From Trachythela sp. YZ-2020 (lineage: Eukaryota > Cnidaria > Anthozoa > Malacalcyonacea > Clavulariidae): 64,000 nt of DNA. Under the pieces are notes generated by a model, which was not told where the DNA came from, did no database searches, and was given only the letters and a program-made list of their open reading frames with translations. The first letter of the stretch is position 1; each line of letters starts with the position of its first letter. Made by a program: the position numbers and the translations under genes. Where the stretch lies: positions 1,302,001 through 1,366,000 of the forward strand of contig JADLSH010000217.1 in NCBI GenBank assembly GCA_016169945.1, given 5' to 3'. Positions 13,001 through 25,871 of this stretch are shown here, piece after piece.

Positions 13001-16000
13001 GTCATCGACGAAGCACACTGCGTTGACACTTGGGGGACCAGTTTCAGACCAGCTTACGGGAAACTTATTGAACTGAAGCAGTTTAAGAAACCCATTGCAG
13101 CATTCACTGGAACTGCCACACATGATACGCAACAACAAATTATTGAGAAATTGGGCCTCTCATCCAGATATCCATCAAGCTTCATGCAATCGGAGCAACT
13201 TATCATTTGCTGTAAGAAAGAAAAGGAACAGATATTCAAAAGAAGATGTTGTTCAGTATGTCAAAGAACACCATCCCAACCACTGTGGCATTGTTTATTG
13301 TGGATCAACAAAAGACACTGTTGAACTTGCATACATTTTCAAATCCAAAGGTATTGCAGCAGTATATTACCATGGAAAGCTAGACCATTTTGAAAAAGCG
13401 AATAATGCTAAAGCTTGGCTGGATGGTAAAGCTATGGTTATGTGTGCAACCAGTGCTTTTGGCATGGGTATCGACAAACCAGATGTGAGGTTTGTGATCC
13501 ATGATACCATACCTAGGTCTCTGGAAGATTATTACCAAGAAGCTGGTAGAGCTGGAAGGGATGGAAAACCTTCATGTTGCATCATTATGTTTAGGTTTTC
13601 AGACAGAAACCAACTTCTTCATACTACTAGTACTTCATCCATAGAGTTGCAGGAGATAGAGCAACTCAAGAGATCTGTTGATGCAGTTATACACTACTGC
13701 ATGTCTTCTACATGCAGGAGACAATTAATAATGAAACATTTCAATGACGTCACCGATGTCAATTGTAACAGAAACTGTGACAACTGTAGAAAATCCCACC
13801 TGTTCACCGAAGGAATACACCAAGGAAGCTATCTTACTGTGCAATTGTGTGGGAGAAATGCTGAAATTAACACCTAATGTTACGACAAAACAACTGGCAT
13901 TGACATTCAAAGGATCCAAATCGAAGAATGATGTGGAAAGCAAAGGATTTAACAAAGTTGCACATTATGGATCAGGTCGAAATCAGTTCAAAACTGATGC
14001 CGATTCGATAACATTTGTTCAGCATCTCATCATTAAAGATGTTCTTGTTGAGAATTCACATGTTGTGAATGGCCGCCACACAATGCACATCGCCTTGGGC
14101 AGCAATGCATCAGAGCTGCATAATGGAGAGACACAAATTTGGATAACCTTGTAAGTACTCAAATACTCACTAGGTTTTTGCCACCTTTATCCACCACTAA
14201 AACATTGCATGTACAGCACTTATTTGTAGGCTTTTGGACACTGTAAATACATTTGAATAACCATTAATGCCCAAGCAGTCTGACAGTGAATTGCAAATGA
14301 TCTGACATTAGACAGAAAATAAAGAGGTTTTCTTGCACACGTTGGAAATTGATGAGTGAGCTATGACAATTGGGTATATTGCTTACATACAGCTTTATAC
14401 CTATTAATGTTATGCAGCCTATTTAGTTTTTGACTGCTTCAGGCATTAATTGTTAGGTGTAATTAATAATTCTATATAGAAAATAATGAACATATAAGGT
14501 GTCTAGTACACATGCTTTTAAAAATTCGAACTATCAGATAACCATGTCGTATTCAGACTTTTGCATTCTTTCAACTTCAGTCTTCACAGTTCATTATATA
14601 TTTCGCTCATCTATTTCAGAGTCTTAGTTCAAACTTCATAGAATAAATACATAATGAAGATGAATACAGTGGAGCCAGGCCCAAAATTGTCTGGCGTTAG
14701 ACAGTAAAATACCAAAGCTGCCATTGTCTATATGCCATTGTCTATTGTTAACCCATTAGCTGGCAATGCGTTTTACTTTGTCTAACGTCATTCGATTTTT
14801 CTCGTCAGAGATGGTTTAAGGGCCTGTATACAATACTACACGATCAGCGTAGTGAATACTTTAAAAAGTGTCATTTTCTTCAGCCAATACTCTGTCAAAA
14901 GAAAATTTGCGGAATGCAGGAAAGCTGTCGTGCAGTTTTTCTTCAAATTTCTCTCTCACTTTCTTTTCTCCCTTTTCTTTTACTTGAACATATGTTTTAA
15001 GCACTGGTTTCTGGAGATTTGAAACCAGTGCTTTTAAAGGATACTGATAGGGGACCTTTCCACTTGTAACTTTGAAAAAACCATTTTTCAAGCAAAACCA
15101 CATCCCTTTTAGCTGATCAGGAAATGGCGTTTGCTCTTTGTGCTTGGTGGTTGGGTGGTGATCAAAGGCTTGTGGGTGTGAATACGCACTGCGAGTTGAA
15201 GACAACAAGTTCAGATTCCCCATAAGTCTCCGACACGTTTGAACAGAAGTATGACCTACACAAAAAAGGTTAATTGAACCAAAGTTGAGCATTATTGAGC
15301 TATGCGATTAATAAATCAGAAAGAAAAAATACACCTTCATCATCCTATAACTTTCGTCAGCTTTTTACAAGGTCGTACTCATTTCAGGTACCCCTTAGGC
15401 CCAGTTTCTTTGTTTTACACACCGCTGTGTCACGCACGCGCTGGTAACACAGCTGTGTACAAAACATGATGCCTGGGTACAAGGCAGGTTCAAGAACAAT
15501 AAAGCATAATTTACAGGATACTTTAGCGTCTTTCTACATTATACTGTACCCATATCAAAGAATACAGTTCTTACTATATTCTTACCAGAAACGTAGGTTT
15601 TCAATGGTCGTACAATGTGGGTTTCAACGTATTCGTCCAGGTCCAAGTTGTGACCGCTCTTCCCACTCAGGTTGACAGTCGAATTCCTCTTTATCATCTC
15701 TCTAAATGCCAGTGGCCATAGAGCGTTGAAATTTACAACATGGACAAAAGCTTCAGTCCAATAGTTACGGAAGTTGAGCTGAGCGAATATCGGAAGCATG
15801 ATTACCCACACAATCTCTCGGAGATTACCATCACCTTGCTTTCCAGCAGTGATAAACAAGTCGAGAAGTGGTCCAAACAATGTGAATAACTGCTGATGAT
15901 ACTGGTGGCTTTCATCAACGTCGGCACTTTCTTTCAACCATTTCTTAAATCGTTCCAGCAGAATTTCGTTGTGGTTGCCACACTTGGTTAATGATTTCTT

Positions 16001-19000
16001 CAAATCATCAGCTGAAGGAAAATAAGAGGATGAATGAAATTCTGTAACCGCAGCCATTCCATACGATTGACTTCCATCTCGTACACTCTCTTTTATTCTA
16101 TTTAGATTTTGGTCTTGAAATTTCCTTTTTAAATGCTTCTGTGGTCAGTCTGGGTCTTTTCATGATCACATTCACAACTATGGAAACCACCACTGCCTAG
16201 TGTTTTAAAAGCTGCTTCGCATAAATAGCCTTTAGCATGCATATCGCCGGGTATCTCAGCACACCAACCATAGGCATTGCCATCCCTATTTTTAACACTC
16301 CGGTTGTTCTTACAAGTCCCGACATCACCAACTACTGCTGTTGGAAATTCTTTGCACTCGGAACGTTTGTATGCAAAGTCATCTGAATCACTGTTATTGC
16401 TGTTGCACATATCATCATCCTCAACAACATGTTCATTAGTCGGCAAAGCAGCACCATCACTCTGGATCAAAGTCACAATAGGGCTGTCCAAATACCTCGA
16501 GAAGGAATTGAACAAGTTTATTATCTCGTTTAATTCCATAGCAATAGCCATTTCTAATGGGCTAGGAAAGCTGCCAAATAGTTCACCCTGATATTCACCA
16601 AAATTCATCTGGAGAAGCTTACACATTTCAAAATCAGAATTTATTACGGCGATCGACATCGGTGTTGCACCACAACCCTCCTTTGCATTAGGATTGATGC
16701 CACTAGCCAACAAAATATTGACAAGTGTATACTGCTTTTCTTCTACTGCCGCATTAAAAATTGTCCTTTCATACCGATCCCTGCAGTCATTTATTTTCTT
16801 ACTGCCCCTTGAAAGTTCATGCACCATTTTATCCAAGCAGCTATCATCACACGAATTTACAGTTTCTTGAGCTTGCTCAATTAACTTTTCAATAATGCAT
16901 TGAACTTGTTATCATTATCTTCCTGAGTGGAACGCCTACTTGTGCCCTCCTCGATAGACCCGTCAATATCACTGTCATCAGATTCACCATCCAAGTCAGG
17001 AGGTTGCATGCCTGTCTGAACAATCTCTTTCTCACCAGACGTTATCTCTTTCTCAAACTCCACCATTTCAGTGTGATGCATCTGAACGGATTTCATGAAC
17101 GAATATCGCTCTCTGGCTGCCTTAAGGTCGAATTCCTTTTCGTAGAATCAAATTCAATGTATCCATTAGGTTTATCACAAGGGATACCAAACTCGTTGGC
17201 AAACTCTTCAAGTATTGACGCTGTTCCTGTCAATGTTGAATTGTCTTCAAGTGATAACGGGAGATTGAATATATCAGTCTTGTTTACGGACTGCATGCTT
17301 TTAAAAATTCCTCAACAGGAGGTATCTTAACTCTGAATTTGACTGGTGCATGATTTCTCACTTCTTCAAAGTTGATCTTTTGTAGCCACGCATGGACTTC
17401 TGTTTCATTCATATCATCAATTAGCTTTGGTGAATTAGGAATTTGGTTTAAGCTCTTGTCTAACAATTGCAGAAAATAACGATCACACCATTTCTCCCAT
17501 ATAATCTTGTGTTCAGACATGGACTCTGTAAGATTTTAGATGGAGTTTAAAATTAATATACAGGCACTGAACACATGTTGGATATTCAGGAAGGAGTGTA
17601 CAAAATACAGGTATGTGTGCTTCAAAGAGGGGCGGATTGACATGGCAATTTTAAAACAATATAATCGAAACAAAATAATGAATTCCTATTCAAAGCCAAA
17701 TGTTGAATACAGTGTAATTGGAAGTTTGCTCATGTTTCACACGCATAGCTGTCTGTGACGTGATGACCTCAGCAGTGCTTTCCAACTCAGAAAATCGCTC
17801 GCGCGGACAATCGCGCGCGCAAATCATGCTGGGCGCGCGATTACAATCGAGCGCGCAAATCATGCTGGGCGCACGATTATTAGTCTGGTTATTAAGAGGC
17901 GTTAATGTAGACCAAACAATAACAAATCAAGTATGATGTGTCAAATCAGCTTTATAGCTATTTTAGCAAGCAAGAGTTCTTTAATTTTTAAGTTAATAGT
18001 CTGGCTATTTAAGACACAAACGTATACAAAACAATAACAAATCAAGCAGAATATGTCAAATCAGCTTTACAAATTATACAGCTATTTTAGCAAGCAAATG
18101 CTAATGTAAACATTAGAGTTCTTTCATGTTTCAAGTGACACTCGATTTTGTTTGATTAAAATTTCGCGCGCGCCATCAAATTTCGGGCGCGCGATCCGCG
18201 CCCCCCAGAGCCAAGCCCTGCCTCAGGCCCAGACTGACAAATTCCGGGACATCTTTCTCCATCCTATAATTTCGAACGTTTTCCTCAGCTTTTAAACGTT
18301 ACTTCTCACAGTAGAATACTATTTAATTATCTTGTTTTCTGGTTTTAAAAAACACAAACTCAATTACATTCAAGAAAATACATGACTCGAGCCTTAAAGT
18401 TAATAAATACATTAAGGTGTCATTTCTTACCCAAAAATATATCATCGGCCTTCAGAGATGCGATATTAATTTGCGGTTGAGTTGTGGTCTCTTCACAAGA
18501 TATCAAATCTGCGATGTCAGACAAGTCAGGAATAATTCCAGCACGACCAGTAAAATTCCACATTTTTGGGCCCAGTTCTTGGAACAAACGGTCATGACGC
18601 TTCCTTCCGCGATACATGTTAATGTTGTCCATTAACAAAATAACTGGAGAAGAGTCAACACATCTTTCTGAGATGGAAGCCTTTAGTTGATTCAAGCGAT
18701 GATCAAGAAAATTGTTTCTAAATAGATAACAGGATTCGAGATAAATTCCATTAGAAACTTGAGTATAAAGTTTAGGGTCTCATATGTGCATGTACATTCT
18801 GAACATGTACTGTATGAATGCTGAACATTGATTTTGATTAATAAAAGAACTTTGAATGTACATGTTAATTCTTCCTGATAAACAAAATGACCACTACTGT
18901 TGCCCAAGTTGGAGCCAATGGCAACAACTAGGGTAGCCACAAAAACTGCTTTGCAGAGATTTAGTAGAGCATCTATAATTACTCCAGTAATTATGTCAGT

Positions 19001-22000
19001 GTGTAAGCATCATACAGTAATTATTCCAAATGACAAGTGCCCAAATGTTGCTGCCTATTGCCATTGTTATGACGAAACATCATTTTTAGATTGGCTCACC
19101 ATTATAATTTAGTAAGCGAGCAAACTTCAAAATGCGCATCATACAGTATTTTAACCCATTAGCCTACAATGTGCCCAGATGCACCCTAGTTTAGTATTTT
19201 ACTCTCTCGCCTTCCCTTGATAAGTAAAATTGTCTGGCATTAAATAGAGTAAAATAACAAAGAAGGGCGAATTTGGGTGCATTGCAGCTTAATGAGTTAA
19301 CAAGATGCATTGGCAGATAGTTTTGTTAACCCATTATTGTGCAAGAGCCTTCCCTTGACTGGTAAAATCGTCTGGTGTTAGACTAAAATAACAAGGTATG
19401 GCGCATTTGGGTGAATTGCAGTTCAATGGGTAATTAATAACACATTTTACTCTATATAAACAAATTAATATAATCATATACGTACACTGTATCCCAATGT
19501 GGAGTCAAACCAATTTTATGTAACATATTCACAAATTGTTTTCCTGCTCCATAAGTGACACATAACAAACCAAACACCAAGCGAACATCATTGGAAAACT
19601 TCTGATTGTGAACACTAAGAAGCAATGCTAATGCATTTACTCCACACTTCATTTTGTAATCAGGAGACTTGTGAACTCTTTTTCGTGGGTCCGATACCAA
19701 TAGAGTTTGTAATATGCTGTATAGTAATGGGCACTTCTCCTCAACATTCAGTAGCAGTCTGGGAAATATTCTCTCATGGATGACACAATCAATATCTCCA
19801 TCCATCCTTAAACCAAAAGAGCAGAAATGTTCCATTTCTTTCACCTCTTTTAACATCTGTTGCTGTTGCGAAGTACTTATTGGGTATTCTGAATGTGTTC
19901 TTTTAAGGTTCTCAATATCTTTTTCATATAATTTTACGAACCCAGAATTCAATGCGAAATAGCGTTCAAGATAAGATTGATATTTCAAGGCAGCCGTCTT
20001 TGCTTCATTCATATTACTAGCATCCATAGCTTCAACAATAATTTCCCATTCACTGACTAAACATGGTTCCAGTTCAGCAATTAGCCTTTGTACTTCTGAT
20101 ATTTCATTGCTACTATTAGTAAATAGTTCTTTAACAATAGTAGGTCTTGGTGCAGGTGAGGAAATAAATGACAGGTTGGTATATAAAATTCTAAACAAAG
20201 TTCAAAAATATTGGTCAAGCATATTGCATTATCCATGAAACTGACAGATACTGTACATACAGCATACTGTACATAGTTGCATTTTGTGATAGATTTTCCA
20301 GGTAGCAGTGGCATAGCCAGGGTCTTGTTTTGGGGGGGAGCGAGGGACCACCTAGGGGGTCCTAGTGAGATACCCTAGGGGGTCCGGGGCCATGCACCAC
20401 CGGGGTCCCTGAAAAGCGATTTCCAGCATTTTTGGGGTGACATTTTGCATAATTCTGAAGATAATGGTCTTGGTGGTGATTCATGGGGAGGACTGGGGGG
20501 GGGGGGGGCTGTCGCCTTGGCTATAACACCGCCAGGTAGTTTCATCCTTGTAACATACATCATAAGTGAGCATTGAGCACCTATACTATATTCACCAAAC
20601 AGAGGGTAACACCAAAAGTAGAATGACTACACCAAGGGTTGTCAGTGGTGGATCGGCCAGTTTTTTTGTTAGGCAAGCAGACGAGCAAGGGAGCACACCA
20701 AAACCCTGCACTGGCCAGCAGTGTGTCAGTGTGTGTCTAGTAGGTTCTTGGATACAACATGCTAATTATTGGGTATTTTTAACCAGTGTTGCCTTGAATT
20801 AAAAACAATTAATGGTCTAAGACTAGTAACAAATTTTGAATATAATTTTTGCATGCCAAGGCCAAAAGGGCTGCACTCCCCTGTCCAGCCCCCTATAAAT
20901 GCACCACTGAGGTTCTGTCCAGGACTATGTTGGTGCCACATACCTGCTTCCAGATGCATACTTCCCATGGCTTACATAAACAAAATATGCTATTGATAGA
21001 GGTTTCTTTATCACATACTGTTTTTGATATGTGTTGACTACCAGGCAGAAGAATACATGTTTGCATGCATGGGCACTGGTGGCACTGATGATGCACCAGT
21101 GCCACCCACCATGAGCAGAACCCTGATATTAACCCATCAACTGGCAGTACCCGACCACTGATGAGTAAAATCGTCTGGCATTAGGCAGAGTAAAATACTA
21201 AAGTAGGGCGCATTGCCAGCTAATGGGTTAATTCAATAATATATACCTATATAATGTACCATACATAACTTACTCATTTTCATGATTCTTTTTCTTTGTT
21301 GAATTTGGAAAACAAACTTTCACACAACGTGACAAAAGACTTTTGTCACTTTCAGCCAGGTTGAGCAAATTCAGTACATCTGACTGCTTGACAAATGCTG
21401 TGGAATCATCGTCTTGACCAACCACAAAATTCCTAATTTGCTCACAAATCATTGACCTTCTGTCATGACATTGCCTACTGGACAAGTTAGATGCTAAAAG
21501 TTTAAAAAGAACGTACTCTATTAGAAATATATAAGTTAAATATAAAAGTGCTGTATATGCGAAATACATGGTGAAAAATATGGACTATATATCACAATTG
21601 ATAATAACTCTTAGGCCACAATTACAATTAGTTCATGTTACAGCAGTAAAGATAATAGAATAATGACTGCATAACCAAAACTTGCACTCACTCCTTTGGT
21701 CTAAAAAAATAAACTTATCTACTGATGAACATAAATCAAAATTTATTCAATGAGATGTACATGCTAGTAATTAAGGTTTGAATTAGAAATGCAAACTTAA
21801 GTACTTATATCAACACTAAAATATTTATTCCAAATTGCACTCATAATCTTATTGTTACTCAAATGATCATATACTGTAAACAAACCAGTATATTTTGTAA
21901 AATAGGCTCTTTCTCAATATATGAGCAACTGAAATAAACATAGGCATTGAGAAAGCGCAGTAGTAAAATTAGACAAACAAACATACCTGGTTGTTGAGCA

Positions 22001-25000
22001 AATCGTTTAGGTTTTGATTCTGCTGCTAATTTGGACTCTGGTGTTAATGAGTGCTTAGAATCTCTTCTTGTTTTATGGGGCGTGCTCAAAACATCTTTAA
22101 AATAATTGGAGATACATATTATAAACAAATGTACCCTGTACATGTATAATATGTATAGTCGTGTTAATCCCATGCAATGCGCCCTACTTTAGTATTTCAC
22201 TCTGTCAGACGATTTTACTCATCATTGGAATAGTGCCAGTTAATGGTTAACAAAACTATCTGCCAGTGTCTCTCCATTAGCTGGCAATGCACCCAGATGT
22301 GCCCTACTTCAGTATTTCACTCTGTCTAATGCCAGATGATTATACATGTCATTGTTAGAGTACTGCCAGTTAATGGGCTAAGCTGCCTGTGAGGTATTAA
22401 AGTGGATGACTTATATTTGCATGATTTTACCCATCAGATTATATCAGGTCCATAATATGTCTAATATGATATAATTTTATTCAAAGAGGCTAAACCAGCC
22501 TTTTGAGATTTTGTTTATATCTTTTAGGCACACGCGAAGCAACCCTCAATTTGTTCTATATGTCTGTGGCCGACGCTGATTTATTAGTCTTTAAATAATA
22601 TGGTGTACAATGCATTTCAAATATTTGATTTACCACAAGTAGGAATCACAATTATTATGAACAGATTATTGTCAAAAGCAAAACATAAACATGCAGGTAA
22701 CATGAACTAAACTTGTATGCACATGACCGTGTCTCTTTTCTATGAAACGGGAGAGGGGTTTACGTGGGAGGGGCAGACTCATACCCAGGCGCTAAGTTGC
22801 CGCTATGACACTATGTGGTCACAAGCGCCTGGGTACGAAGCAGGTGGGAGGGGGGCTAATTGAAGAGGAGAGCCTTTTTGAGAGGGGTTTTTGGGTCTTC
22901 CATTTAATACACATACAAAACGTTTCAAAATTGTATTGCCCAACTACTCTATGTATACAAAGCGCCGCCCCGCGTCCACAACCAACAGCATAGCAAACCA
23001 AAGCGCCTGGGTGCGAGGCAGCTATAAATCTATAATAGCATTTTCAATAATTTAAACACACATTTAAATTTATTGTAAGTTAGATATAGAAATATAAATA
23101 TTAAAATGGACTATAATATAATATTACCTTGTCCTTGATGTCCAAGAAATTCAGGTGCTTCGCTTTCTCTGTCAGTTTCAGAAATTTCATCTGGCGAATC
23201 TGTATCAAGAAATATCAAGAAGTAATTTATAATAACACCATTTTTTTTATAAATTTCGCTGCCCGGTCGTCTGGAAAGCAAAACAAACAACAATCGAGCA
23301 TTGTTCTAATATAAATTTTTCAGACAAAAGCTTGTAAATATTGCATTTTACCGACTAAATTAATATTTCCCAGATATTAAAACTTTATGGTTACAACAAA
23401 TACTATTTTCAACACAGTAAATAGTTAAATATTTCGTATGTATCAGCGATCGAACTATTGATTATCATCATATCATGTAATATGTTATAGTATTAATACC
23501 TCTCTGTGAATATGGAATATATGAATATTTATCAGGCCAATCTATTTAAATATTTATATAATCAAGATATTTGCACAAATTTACCTTCAACAGTTATTCT
23601 TTTAAAAGACTCATCAATTTCATCCATATTTCGACTAAAGCCAAAAGCCAAAAAATCCTTTATATTGTGTTCGTTTATATTGTTCGCTGCAGATCGCTCC
23701 AGAAATCGACACCCGCTCCAGAAATCGACACATTTTCTGCCAGGCGCTTCCCGGCGTTTCCCGTCAATTTATCCACGCGCTCCACGCAACGACCACGCAA
23801 TGTCATAGCGGCAACTTAGCGCCTGGGTACGAGGCAGTAGGCTTTATACGTTTTGCCATATATGCAGGACTGCTACGATGTGGATGGTTTCATCCACAGT
23901 TACGACATCCACAGTTGATTGTTTCCTCGATTTAAAATGCCATATTTCCTTTATCATGAAAGTGATTTGGAGTTTGCTTGGAATGTAAAATATCTACCTT
24001 TTCTCCTTTGCCAGCTTCCCTAGTTGTTTCTTTGAAGCTTCTGGTGCTTTGCAGATATCGATGGTTTTGGCAGATCTAAACTCTCTCGAGTAGTAATCTG
24101 GCGCTAACAACATCACTTTGCACCCCAACAAGTCTGTCTTTAATAATTTCACCTGACATAGTGCCATCATATCACATGCACGCACTAATGTAAGGATTTT
24201 TTACAAGGACACACAGTTGCGAATTCTCACTAAACTGCAGTTCATGTAGATAAAATAATTCGTTATAATTATATCCACCATATATTTCTAGATCTCGTTA
24301 TCGTAACATCATTAAATTAATATATAATATTATATACCCAAACGAGGGGGGCTCTTTACAAAAAGCCAGGTGGTTTTTTGAGGTTCTCTTTCCAATTTTA
24401 TATATTATGAAACAAAGTTAAAACATGTATCTTTCTTTTTTTTGTAAATAGATTGCGTATACTTATTGGCGAATAAAATTTTGAATTGAATTTTGAATTT
24501 AATTGAATTTAATTGAATGTTTCCAGCCAGATATGTATGTGCCAATTTATACCTTTTCAGAAACTCCCGGGTTATATATGAACAGCGGCGTGTTGGCGAG
24601 TCCTATATTCGTCAGGGGAGGCAAACTGGGAATTAATTGGCTTTTCCTAGTAGTAATTGACCGTATGTTAAGGGAGTGAGCAAGGAGTGTCTGAAGTGAA
24701 ATTTTTAGATTTTTATTCTTCAGGACACAATTTTCTACCTTTTCAGAAGCGAGTTTGCACACAGCCACAAAAATCTCAACCAATTTTAATTAACCTATTA
24801 GTTAGTATTAACTATAGGAAATAAGCGGAATGAATCAATGGAATCTGTATGACTTGTCTGACCCTAATTAAGAAACTATTGGCAATTTGATTAATAATTT
24901 CTAAGGTTTGTACAAAAGGTTTAATGACTAACACGTTCTTCTCAGCGAGGAAAGACCCAGAGGCGTAGAGTATAAGCAATTTGAACATGACGTACTCAAG

Positions 25001-25833
25001 TCAACACCTCTTTATATAATTTTCCACATTGCCCCTGCCCCCCCCCCCCCCTCCCCTGTCAGCATGCCACTGGTTATGAATGACTACACGAAAGCTTCAA
25101 ATTGTGAACTTAGGAGTATGCTAGTGCGTCTAGTCAGTGTTGACTGTTAAATATTAATATGATAGCAAGGTTGACATGATATCAACTCGAGGTTGGACCG
25201 GGCATTCTCAAACTCATTAAATATTCATGACGTCTCGGTCCAATCAGGCACCTTGAAATCAGTCACCTGACGTCTCTGGATATTAGAGGAAGCTCAGTAT
25301 CATTAAAATTCCCTACGAGAACATGCAACAGGCAAACAATATAGTTATTAGCATAATCACAGTACCTAGAAATTGTGTTTTCAATACAGTATCTAGAACA
25401 AAATTTCCACATCGGTATTTTTAACGTTTTTTTCTAGGTACAGTAAATAGAACTAAAAAGTAAAAATATCTCAAACGTGCGGTGCCAGTGTGGGTAGAGT
25501 ATAGCAAATACGGCGGTTGACTGTTGTAAAACTGACCAAGATGAGAACTTCGACGTTTGAGCGAAGGCCCTTCGTCTGTCTGTAAAAATACAAACAAACA
25601 ACAACAAATACAACAACAACAACAATAACAACAACAACAACAACAACAACAACAGCAACAACAACAAAAACAAATAACAACAACAAATAACAACAACAGC
25701 AACAACAACAACAACAACACCATTAACAACAACAACAACAACAAATAACAACAACAAATAACAACAACAAATAACAACAACAACAACAAATAACAACAAC
25801 AACAACAACAACAACAAATAACAACAAATAAAT

Positions 25834-25871
<38 letters not shown>

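Larger units (their letters stand above)
14861..24187 (-). pseudogene. Spliced DUF6589/ankyrin-repeat transposon-type gene, frameshifted
   Basis: Exons on the minus strand: 24187-23998, 23199-23128, 22094-21987, 21493-21274, 20145-19486, 18717-18431, 17525-15586 and 15255-14861. From 23199 onwards all phases match. The conserved core has [36 protein letters not shown], then [26 protein letters not shown] and MWNFTGRAG, which I associate with DUF6589. The big exon adds ankyrin-like repeats ([33 protein letters not shown]) and [20 protein letters not shown]. The last exon has [18 protein letters not shown]. At least four one-base frameshifts lie in 15586-17525. DUF6589 proteins abound in cnidarian and fungal mobile elements; the molecular role is unproven. 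The first exon's phase does not fit the second, so an exon is missing or damaged. Confidence 0.68.

Noticed and set aside
20375..20563. Pro-rich 62-codon frame
   Set aside because: It translates the G/C-rich interior of the hAT-like MITE.
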